Positions 6,615 to 11,981 of a stretch of 12,068 nucleotides of DNA are shown here, piece after piece; the stretch's first letter is position 1, and every line of letters starts with the position of its first letter. The stretch comes from an uncultured Chloroflexota bacterium (GTDB lineage: Bacteria; Chloroflexota; Anaerolineae; B4-G1; DUEL01). Below the pieces are notes generated by a model. The model made no database searches. It saw only the letters and a list, made by a program, of their open reading frames with translations, and was not told the DNA's origin. The translations under genes were made by a program, and so were the position numbers. The stretch lies in NCBI GenBank assembly GCA_937138275.1, contig CAKZOY010000057.1:1-12068 (forward strand), written 5' to 3'.

Positions 6615-7706
6615 CTATGTTCTGATCCACCACCAGAGTCGTCGCAGCCATGAGCGGAGCGCCGCCCAGAGGTAAATCAGCCGCCGTAGGAATTGCCGCC
6701 AGGTGGGGGCTGCCACCGGCCGAGGGCGAGTCCAGCGGATGGCCACCGCACCCCATGTCAGCCCGGCGCCGAAGCCGACGCAGATGACTATGTCCCCCGG
6801 CCCCAGTCGTCCCTCCTCCACCGCCTCGCAGAGGGCGACGGGGATGGACGCCGCCGAGGTGTTACCGTACCGCTCCAGGTTGTTGTAGACCTTCTCCGGC
6901 GGCAGTTTCAGGTCCTTCATCGCCGACTCTATAATGCGCCCGTTGGCCTGATGGGGGATGAGCAGGGTGATATCATCCGGGGAAAGGCCAGCCCGACGGA
7001 GTACCTCGCGGGTCGCTGTCGGGATGACCCGAACGGCGAAGCGGAAGACGTCCCGCCCCTGCATTTTAATGAAGTGCAGACGTTCCGAAACCGTGTGGTG
7101 GGACGCCGGGAGGCGGCTGCCGCCCGCGGGGAGCATCAGCAGGTCGGCGCCGGAACCGTCGGCGCTCAGGACGGCGGAGAGCACCCCACCGTCGTCGGGG
7201 CCACCCTGCAGGACGACCGCCCCTGCGCCGTCGCCGAAGAGGACACAGGTGTTGCGGTCGGTCCAGTCGGTGATGCGGGAGAGCGTCTCCGACCCGATGA
7301 CCAGCGCGGTGCGGACCGCTCCAGCCTCTACCATCGCTACCGCCACTGCCAGGGCATAGACGAAGCCGGTGCATCCGGCCGCCAGGTCAAAGGCCGCCGC
7401 GCGGGTCGCCCCCAGCGCGTCCTGCACCAGGCACGCGGTGGACGGGAAGAGGTAGTCCGGCGTCGCCGTAGCGACGATGATCACGTCCACCTGACCGGGG
7501 CTGACTCCCGCTCCCTCCAGCGCCTGCCGGGCGGCCTGGACGGCCATCGTGGCGGTCGTCTCCCCCTCTTCGGCGATGCGGCGCTGGCGAATCCCGGTGC
7601 GGGTGACGATCCACTCGTCGGATGTATCCACCATCCGGGCGAGGTCGTCGTTGGTCAGGACGCGGTCGGGGACGTATTTGCCCCAACCGACCACGTGGGC
7701 GCGCAT
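6615..7706 (-). CDS. fabH: Beta-ketoacyl-ACP synthase III with Trp/Arg-rich C-terminal tail
   Basis: FabH starts fatty-acid synthesis by condensing acyl-CoA (acetyl- or branched) with malonyl-ACP. The start is set at 7706 (MRAHVVGWGKYVP), where the family begins. The upstream in-frame ATG at 7829 would add 41 unrelated residues read from inside fabF. A strong GGGAGG site lies 4 bases upstream, and the start overlaps the fabF stop as TGATG. The catalytic triad is complete: Cys112 (LAAGCTGF), His252 (IPHQAN) and Asn282 (YGNTSA). The dinucleotide-type loop GFGAGLTWGAVAIRW ends the normal fold at about residue 325. A further 38 residues (326-363) then follow, rich in Trp, Leu and Arg (QFLRRLIYLW, SWLRRLWWWIRT). 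The tail could form an amphipathic cationic helix at the membrane. It is not a usual part of FabH. Confidence 0.94.
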   Translation of the reverse strand: MRAHVVGWGKYVPDRVLTNDDLARMVDTSDEWIVTRTGIRQRRIAEEGETTATMAVQAARQALEGAGVSPGQVDVIIVATATPDYLFPSTACLVQDALGATRAAAFDLAAGCTGFVYALAVAVAMVEAGAVRTALVIGSETLSRITDWTDRNTCVLFGDGAGAVVLQGGPDDGGVLSAVLSADGSGADLLMLPAGGSRLPASHHTVSERLHFIKMQGRDVFRFAVRVIPTATREVLRRAGLSPDDITLLIPHQANGRIIESAMKDLKLPPEKVYNNLERYGNTSAASIPVALCEAVEEGRLGPGDIVICVGFGAGLTWGAVAIRWTRPRPVAAPTWRQFLRRLIYLWAALRSWLRRLWWWIRT

Positions 7707-8950
7707 CAGTCCTCCTCCCACCGCCGGAAGATCAGGCATCCGTTGTGCCCGCCGAAGCCGAAGGAGTTGGAGAGGGCGACCCGCGGCTCCAGATGGCGGG
7801 CCTGGTTGGGGACGTAGTCCAGGTCGCATTCGGGGTCAGGAGTTTCGTAGTTGATGGTGGGATGGACCCAACCGGTTTCCAGACTCTTGACGCAGGCGAT
7901 GGCCTCCACCGCGCCGGCCGCGCCCATCAGGTGGCCGATCATAGACTTGGTGGAACTGACGACCAGGCGATCGGCATGGAGGCCGAAGACGGCGCGGATG
8001 GCCTGGGTCTCTATCCGGTCGTTGAGCGGGGTGCTGGTGCCGTGGGCGTTGATGTAGTCCACCGCTTCGGGGGGCAGGCCGGCATCGGCCAGCGCGCGGC
8101 GCATCGCCAGCGCCGCCCCTTCCCCCGACTCCTCCGGCGCGGCGATGTGGAAGGCGTCGCAGGACGCGCCGTAGCCGACCAGTTCGCAGTAGATGTGCGC
8201 GCTGCGGGCCCGCGCGTGCTCCAGGCTCTCCAGCACCAGAACTCCAGAACCTTCCCCAAGGACAAACCCATTGCGGTGGGCATCAAAGGGACGGGAAGCG
8301 CGCTCTGGCTCATCGTTGCGTGTTGAGAGGGCCCCCATATTGGCAAACCCCGAAACAGAAAGGGGGTGAACGACCGCCTCGCTCCCGCCGCAGATCATCA
8401 CCGCGGCGTCGCCGCGCCGGATCATCTCCGCCGCCTCGCCAATGGCGTGGGCCCCCGTGGCGCAGGCGGAAGCGACGCAGATGTTGGGGCCGCGCAGGCC
8501 GTAGGTGATGGCGATGACTGCCGACGCGGCGTTGAGCATCATCATCGGTATCATAAACGGGCTCACCCGGCGGGGTCCGGTCTGGCGAAGGACGTCGTAG
8601 TTCTCCAGCAGCGTGAGCACGCCCCCGATGCCCGTACCGATAATCACCCCAACGGCCTCTCGGTCCTCCTCTTCCCATCGCAAGCCCGCGTCGGCGACCG
8701 CCTGGCGGGCCGCCTCCAGCGCGAAGAGGGCGAAGCGGTCATGCCGACGGGCCTCCCGCCGCCCGAAGAGGGCCACGGGGTCAAAGTTTTTGACCTCGGC
8801 AGCGATCCGGACCTCCAGGCCGGAGGGGTCAAACTGGGTGATCGGGCCGGCGCCGCTACGCCCGGCCAGCAGGTTCTCCCACAGCGTGGGCACATCGTTG
8901 CCCAGCGGCGTGACGGCCCCCAATCCGGTGACAACTACCCGTGTGGACAT
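7706..8950 (-). CDS. fabF: Beta-ketoacyl-ACP synthase II
   Basis: FabF elongates fatty acyl-ACP by condensation with malonyl-ACP in the cytoplasm. The start at 8950 gives MSTRVVVTGLGAVTPLG and 414 residues, matching the family (E. coli FabF has 413). An in-frame ATG at 9016 would add 22 residues without family likeness. The catalytic residues are Cys163 (ASACATG), His303 (NAHGTSTP) and His340 (MIGHLMGA), with Lys335 nearby. The ribosome site is a purine run, TAGGGGGTAGA (8951-8961). It is the first gene of the minus-strand block. No fabD, fabG or acpP lies in the window. A stretch of about 130 bp around 8240-8375 is lower in GC than the rest (36/60 in line 8281-8340, against 48/60 in 8401-8460), while the protein stays normal there. 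Confidence 0.95.
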   Translation of the reverse strand: MSTRVVVTGLGAVTPLGNDVPTLWENLLAGRSGAGPITQFDPSGLEVRIAAEVKNFDPVALFGRREARRHDRFALFALEAARQAVADAGLRWEEEDREAVGVIIGTGIGGVLTLLENYDVLRQTGPRRVSPFMIPMMMLNAASAVIAITYGLRGPNICVASACATGAHAIGEAAEMIRRGDAAVMICGGSEAVVHPLSVSGFANMGALSTRNDEPERASRPFDAHRNGFVLGEGSGVLVLESLEHARARSAHIYCELVGYGASCDAFHIAAPEESGEGAALAMRRALADAGLPPEAVDYINAHGTSTPLNDRIETQAIRAVFGLHADRLVVSSTKSMIGHLMGAAGAVEAIACVKSLETGWVHPTINYETPDPECDLDYVPNQARHLEPRVALSNSFGFGGHNGCLIFRRWEED

Positions 8951-9118
8951 TCTACCCCCTACGCAATGGCCGATGTGGAATAACGGCAAACGCCTGCGAA
9001 TACACGGAGTGCGCATCCATTCGTAAAAAGAAACACCAAAGCAGGTGCAGAGTCACGCCTGGAGACTATTTTTGGAGGCAATGATGCTCAAACGGAATGA
9101 GGATCACGTCCAGATTCC

Positions 9119-9260
9119 GGTGTTATGCAGCAAATCATTTCGGGGGGAACTGTGCTCCCGTGAAAAAGGGGGGAAAGAGGGTTTGTGGAGGGCGGCGAAA
9201 CTGCCCCCACAAACCCCGCACCCTACCCCTTTATTACAGGATGAATTTCTGTGCAAGCCC
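9119..9260. repeat. Palindromic repeat element, copy 1 (MITE- or REP-like)
   Basis: This ~140-bp non-coding element shares its layout and much of its sequence with 11840-11981. TTATGCAGCAAATC is at the left end and CCCGTGAAA follows. A central hairpin comes next, with arms GGGTTTGTGG (9179-9188) and CCCCCACAAACCC (9204-9216). The right part contains GCACCC-ACCCCTTT. The right end, GAATTTCTGTGCAAG, is a decayed form of GAATTGCTGCACAA in copy 2. No open frame for a transposase is present, so it would have to be mobilised in trans. It ends just before the -35 box of the downstream gene. Confidence 0.7.
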
Positions 9261-9273
9261 AGAACCCGGCTAT

Positions 9274-9302
9274 TTGCTTGTCCGCCCGCCCTGTGGTAAA
9301 AT
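9274..9302 (+). promoter_or_regulatory. Sigma-70-type promoter with extended -10 for the pfk pair
   Basis: A -35-like TTGCTT (9274-9279) is spaced 17 bp from TAAAAT (9297-9302). TGG directly before the -10 box makes an extended -10 (TGTGGTAAAAT). Transcription would start near 9309, leaving a leader of about 47 bases with GGAGG (9344-9348) 7 bases before the ATG at 9356. The core is nearly identical to that of the acs promoter. Confidence 0.6.
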
Positions 9303-9355
9303 TCACCAATAAATCGTACCCGGTTTACATCCCATATCAGTGCGGAGGATAAACT

Positions 9356-10513
9356 ATGCGTATCGGAGTCTTAACTGGAGGGGGTGATGTCCCCGGACTG
9401 AATCCTTGTATTAAGGCTCTGGTCTACCGGGCAGTGGACGAAGGGCATGAGGTCGTCGGGATCCGCCGCGGATGGGCAGGGCTCCTCTATTACAACCCGG
9501 ATGACCCGTCCCCCCAGTCCGAATATGTCATTCCCCTGGACAAGTCCATCGTGCGGACGATAGACCGAACCGGTGGGACTTTTCTGCACACTTCCCGAAC
9601 CAACCCCAGCCGGGTCGCGCCGGATAAGGCGCCACCGTTTCTCAGCCCGGAACAGTTCCCGGTGGACAAAAACGGCAACGTGGACTTCACCGCCCACATC
9701 CTGCGGGTGCTGGAACATCTGAAGATTGACGTGCTGGTGCCCATCGGCGGCGAGGATACCCTGGGCTACGCGACCCGCATCCACCGGGAGGGCTTCCCCA
9801 TCGTCAGCATCCCCAAGACAATGGACAACGACGTCTTCGGCACCGACTACTGCATCGGGTTTTCCACCGCCGTCACCCGCAGCGTGCGCTTCATCCACCA
9901 GTTGCGCTCCACCGCCGGCTCCCACGAGCGCATCTGCGTGGTGGAACTGTTCGGCCGCCATTCCGGCGAGACGTCCCTGATCGCCGCGTACCTGGCTGGG
10001 GTGGACCGGGCCATCATTTCGGAAGTCCCCTTTGACATTGAAAAACTGGCCCGGTTGCTGATGAAGGACAAGTACGAAAACCCCAGCCGCTACGCAATGG
10101 TCACCATTTCAGAAGGTGCCCGCGAGATCGGGAAAGAGGTCATCCAGTCGGGGGTCCCCGATCCCTATGGTCATAAGAAACTGGGCGGCATCGGGGCCAT
10201 TACCGCCAAGCGGCTGGAGCAGATCACCGGCGAGGGGACGATGTGCCAGGAACTGGCCTACCTGATGCGCTCCGGTGAGCCCGACGCGCTGGACATTATG
10301 GTCGCCGTGAACTTCGCCAATACCGCGATGGACCTGATCCAGGAAAAGAAGTTTGGCCGGATGGTAGCCTTGCGGGAGGGACGCTACACCGACGTGGATG
10401 CCGCTTCGCCCACCCTGGGGGTTAAGCATGTAGACGTGCGCGCCCTCTACGATGTAGAGGAGTATCGCCCCAAGGTGATGCACGTCCACGGGAAGCCGAT
10501 GTTCCTGTACTAA
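9356..10513 (+). CDS. pfp: Phosphofructokinase, predicted pyrophosphate-dependent
   Basis: This PfkA-fold enzyme interconverts fructose 6-phosphate and fructose 1,6-bisphosphate. The donor-selecting residues are GGEDT (131-135) with Asp134 and PKTMDND (153-159) with Lys154. Asp and Lys at these two places mark pyrophosphate-dependent enzymes, where ATP enzymes have Gly and usually Gly. Asp157 is the predicted catalytic base. The protein has 385 residues, longer than E. coli PfkA (320), partly through an insert at about 45-60 and 82-110. The usual phosphate-binding LGHIQRGG is here LAYLMRSG (300-307), so the conserved His is Tyr302 while Arg305 is kept. Residues of the E. coli effector site are largely lost (Lys20, Tyr24, Asn242, Ser244 by alignment), fitting a non-allosteric, reversible enzyme. 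The ATG at 9356 has GGAGG 7 bases upstream. Donor use is inferred from the motifs, and an ATP or mixed donor cannot be excluded. Confidence 0.88.
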   Translation: MRIGVLTGGGDVPGLNPCIKALVYRAVDEGHEVVGIRRGWAGLLYYNPDDPSPQSEYVIPLDKSIVRTIDRTGGTFLHTSRTNPSRVAPDKAPPFLSPEQFPVDKNGNVDFTAHILRVLEHLKIDVLVPIGGEDTLGYATRIHREGFPIVSIPKTMDNDVFGTDYCIGFSTAVTRSVRFIHQLRSTAGSHERICVVELFGRHSGETSLIAAYLAGVDRAIISEVPFDIEKLARLLMKDKYENPSRYAMVTISEGAREIGKEVIQSGVPDPYGHKKLGGIGAITAKRLEQITGEGTMCQELAYLMRSGEPDALDIMVAVNFANTAMDLIQEKKFGRMVALREGRYTDVDAASPTLGVKHVDVRALYDVEEYRPKVMHVHGKPMFLY

Positions 10514-10522
10514 AACCTTAAA

Positions 10523-10545
10523 GGGGGACGAGTATCATCGCCCCC
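10523..10545 (+). terminator. Hairpin between the two pfk genes, possible attenuator
   Basis: GGGGG-a-CGA (10523-10531) pairs with TCG-CCCCC (10538-10545) around the loop GTATCA, with one bulged A. The following TCTTCCCAGTTCTGT is only moderately T-rich. It could reduce transcription of the second gene or stabilise the upstream mRNA. It is not a textbook terminator. Confidence 0.35.
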
Positions 10546-10577
10546 TCTTCCCAGTTCTGTCTGTGGTAGGAGGGGCT

Positions 10578-11549
10578 ATGAAGAGAATCGCAGTGCTGAC
10601 CAGCGGCGGTGATGGGCCCGGATTGAACCCCTGCATCCGTGCCGTGACCCGAATGGCGATCCATCTGGGAGCAGAGGTCATCGGCGTGCGGCGGGGGTAT
10701 ACCGGCCTGATGAACGGCGAAGTGATAGAACTGGACCGGCGGGCAGTCGGCGGGATTATGGGCCACGGGGGCACCTTCCTGGGTACCGCTCGCTGCCCGG
10801 AGTTCCAGACCGAGAGGGGGCGTCGGGAAGCCCTGCGCACCCTTAACCGATTGGATATAGACGGCCTGGTTGTCATCGGCGGGAACGGCTCGCTCACCGG
10901 CGCGCTGGAACTGCACCGGATGGGGTTCCCGGTCGTCGGTGTCCCGGCGACCATAGATAACGATGTCAACGGCACCGACATCGCCATCGGCGTGGATACT
11001 GCCCTGAACACCATCCTGGACGCCGTAGACCGCATCAAGGACACCGCTTCTTCCCACAACCGCGCTTTTTTGATTGAGACAATGGGGCGCAATTGCGGCT
11101 ATCTGGCGCTGGTCAGCGGTATCGCCGGGGGGGCCGAATTGGTGCTCATCCCGGAGGTGGAAATCTCCCTGGAAGAGGTTGCGCGAGTGATCAGCAATTC
11201 ATACGTGCGTGGGAAAACCCACTGCATCATTATCGTCGCCGAGGGGTGGAAACCCGGCACGCACGCTCTGGTGGACTATCTGAACAGTCGCCGGGAGGAA
11301 CTGGGGTTTGAGATCCGCCTGACTGTCCTGGGGCACATTCAGCGCGGCGGCCGACCCTCGGCCTTTGACCGCCTGCTGGCGACCCGCCTGGGCGTGGCCG
11401 CCGCGGAAGCGCTCATCCGGGGCGAGCGCGGGGTGATGATCGGCTGGCGCCACGACCGCGCCGTCGCGACCCCCCTGGAAGAGGCTGTGGCCTTCTGCAA
11501 AGAGATCAACATGGAACTCTGGAAACTGGCCGAAGTGATGGAGGCATAG
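10578..11549 (+). CDS. pfkA: ATP-dependent 6-phosphofructokinase
   Basis: The 323-residue enzyme phosphorylates fructose 6-phosphate in glycolysis. It aligns with E. coli PfkA with almost no shift in the first 222 residues. Landmarks are TSGGDGPGLN (8-17), Arg72, GGNGS (101-105) with Gly104, PATIDND (123-129) with Ala124, Thr125 and the base Asp127, Arg162, MGR (169-171), Glu222, and LGHIQRGG with His253. Small residues at 104 and 124 indicate ATP as donor. Asn103 replaces the usual Asp103, a metal-site residue in E. coli. The effector-site residues Arg21, Arg25, Arg54, Glu187, Arg211 and Lys213 are all present, so control by ADP and PEP is plausible. The ATG at 10578 follows AGGAGGGG (10568-10575). 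A GTG at 10563 overlaps that site and is rejected as start. It lies 64 bp after the first pfk gene. Confidence 0.93.
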   Translation: MKRIAVLTSGGDGPGLNPCIRAVTRMAIHLGAEVIGVRRGYTGLMNGEVIELDRRAVGGIMGHGGTFLGTARCPEFQTERGRREALRTLNRLDIDGLVVIGGNGSLTGALELHRMGFPVVGVPATIDNDVNGTDIAIGVDTALNTILDAVDRIKDTASSHNRAFLIETMGRNCGYLALVSGIAGGAELVLIPEVEISLEEVARVISNSYVRGKTHCIIIVAEGWKPGTHALVDYLNSRREELGFEIRLTVLGHIQRGGRPSAFDRLLATRLGVAAAEALIRGERGVMIGWRHDRAVATPLEEAVAFCKEINMELWKLAEVMEA

Positions 11550-11586
11550 GGAGCACCCTCCCTCACTCCGCCTCCTTTGGCGACAC

Positions 11587-11618
11587 CCCTCCCCCAGAGG
11601 GCGATGAGAAAGTCTTTC
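11587..11618 (+). terminator. Weak terminator candidate for pfkA
   Basis: A 5-bp stem CCCTC/GAGGG with loop CCCCA (11587-11601) is followed, after ten bases, by TCTTTCTTT. The gap before the T-rich stretch is too long for a classic rho-independent terminator. It is listed only because it is the first such structure after the pfkA stop. Confidence 0.25.
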
Positions 11619-11675
11619 TTTAAACCACCAAGACGCCAAGACACTGTGGCGCTTCAGCCTGCGCAGCAGGGTTTT

Positions 11676-11704
11676 GTAGGGGCGACTTTCAAAGTCGCCC
11701 CTAC
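11676..11704. repeat. Perfect 14-bp inverted repeat
   Basis: Arms at 11676-11689 (GTAGGGGCGACTTT) and 11691-11704 are exact complements around a single central C. In RNA the loop would open to about TTTCAAA with an 11-12 bp GC-rich stem. It has no T-tract. A weaker relative, GGGGCGATTTCAATCGC, stands at 88-104 downstream of accB, so this may be a dispersed intergenic palindrome family. Confidence 0.75.
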
Positions 11705-11724
11705 CGGAGGGTTTCAGCCTCCGG
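11704..11724. repeat. 7-bp inverted repeat CCGGAGG/CCTCCGG
   Basis: CCGGAGG (11704-11710) and CCTCCGG (11718-11724) flank the loop GTTTCAG. It directly abuts, and shares one base with, the larger inverted repeat at 11676-11704. The loop word TTTCAG also occurs near 11653 before the stem at 11658-11670, so the two small stems may be related units. Confidence 0.6.
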
Positions 11725-11739
11725 CTACGGTCTCCCCGC

Positions 11740-11810
11740 AGGCTGGAGGAGCGGACGACCCGTTCGCCCCCCAGGGGAGCATCACCGCGCTACCCAGGGG
11801 TGACCAGCCT
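11740..11810 (+). other. Possible cloverleaf-like RNA fold
   Basis: An outer 7-bp stem AGGCTGG (11740-11746)/CCAGCCT (11804-11810) encloses three hairpins. These are CGGACG-ACC-CGTTCG (11752-11766, one G-U), CCCC-CCA-GGGG (11767-11777), and TCACC...GGTGA (11782-11786/11799-11803). The third stem abuts the closing stem directly. It lacks tRNA sequence hallmarks, and no RNA family is recognised. In such GC-rich sequence it may be chance. Confidence 0.3.
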
Positions 11811-11826
11811 CTGGATGAAACCCAAC

Positions 11827-11840
11827 GCGATCCGCGATCC
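11827..11840. repeat. Two GCGATCC heptamers left of palindromic copy 2
   Basis: GCGATCC occurs twice in tandem (11827-11833 and 11834-11840). The units are the same type as the long array on the far side of the palindromic element. The array appears to have been one tract that was split by the element. Confidence 0.7.
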
Positions 11841-11981
11841 GGGCTTATGCAGCAAATCCCTTTCGGGGAGCAGCGTGCCCGTGAAAGAGGGGAAGGCGGG
11901 GTTTGTGGGGGCGGCGAAGCCGCCCCCACAAACCCCGCACCCCACCCCTTTCCCATACGGGGCGAATTGCTGCACAAACCC
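11840..11981. repeat. Palindromic repeat element, copy 2 (MITE- or REP-like)
   Basis: This is the better preserved copy. The ends are GGGCTTATGCAGCAA (11841-11855) and, reading inward from the right, GGGTTTGTGCAGCAA (complement of 11967-11981). They match at 13 of 15 positions as terminal inverted repeats. The centre is a perfect 20-bp stem (11896-11915 with 11919-11938) with a GAA loop. The intermediate parts (CCCGTGAAAGAGGGG on the left, ACCCCTTTCCCATACGGGG on the right) also pair imperfectly, so the whole element is one long palindrome. GATC stands on both sides (11836-11839 and 11982-11985), which may be a 4-bp target duplication. No coding capacity is seen. Confidence 0.75.

Larger units (their letters stand above)
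8951..9355. other. Divergent intergenic region, fabF to first pfk gene
   Basis: This 405-bp stretch has no credible gene. It holds the ribosome site of fabF at its left end, one copy of the palindromic element (9119-9260), and the promoter and ribosome site of the first phosphofructokinase gene at its right end. No clear promoter for fabF was identified on the minus strand. The open frame at 9045-9299 runs through the palindrome and is not thought to be a gene. Confidence 0.7.
11550..11839. other. Non-coding, hairpin-rich region after pfkA
   Basis: No credible gene is present in this 290-bp stretch, which continues into repeats up to the window end. In order it holds a short stem CCCTC-CCCCA-GAGGG (11587-11601) followed ten bases on by TCTTTCTTT (a weak terminator candidate for pfkA). 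Then come CCACCAAGACGCCAAGACAC (about 11625-11644, an 8-base repetition), a small stem CCTGC-GCA-GCAGG (11658-11670), the perfect inverted repeat 11676-11704, a second stem 11704-11724, and the possible multi-stem fold 11740-11810. Two GCGATCC heptamers (11827-11840) end it. Confidence 0.6.

Noticed and set aside
6693..7817. Plus-strand open frame (374 codons) opposite fabH
   Set aside because: It is antisense to a complete FabH with an intact catalytic triad. Its composition is that of a shadow frame.
7704..7829. Upstream start for fabH giving 41 extra residues
   Set aside because: The extension is read from inside fabF in another frame. The strong GGGAGG site and family N-terminus both point to 7706.
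8951..9016. Upstream start for fabF giving 22 extra residues
   Set aside because: The extension has no family likeness, while MSTRVVVTGLG at 8950 is the standard KAS II start.
9045..9299. Small plus-strand open frame upstream of the pfk pair
   Set aside because: It runs through palindromic copy 1, has no ribosome site, and the same region in copy 2 has different frames.
11740..11810. tRNA gene
   Set aside because: The arm sizes and loop sequences do not fit on either strand: there is no 7-nt anticodon loop, no TTCNANN loop, and the T-like loop has 12 nt.
11714..11977. Small minus-strand open frame after pfkA
   Set aside because: It spans the hairpin cluster and palindromic copy 2. The low-complexity Pro/Ser/Gly translation has no likeness to a protein family.
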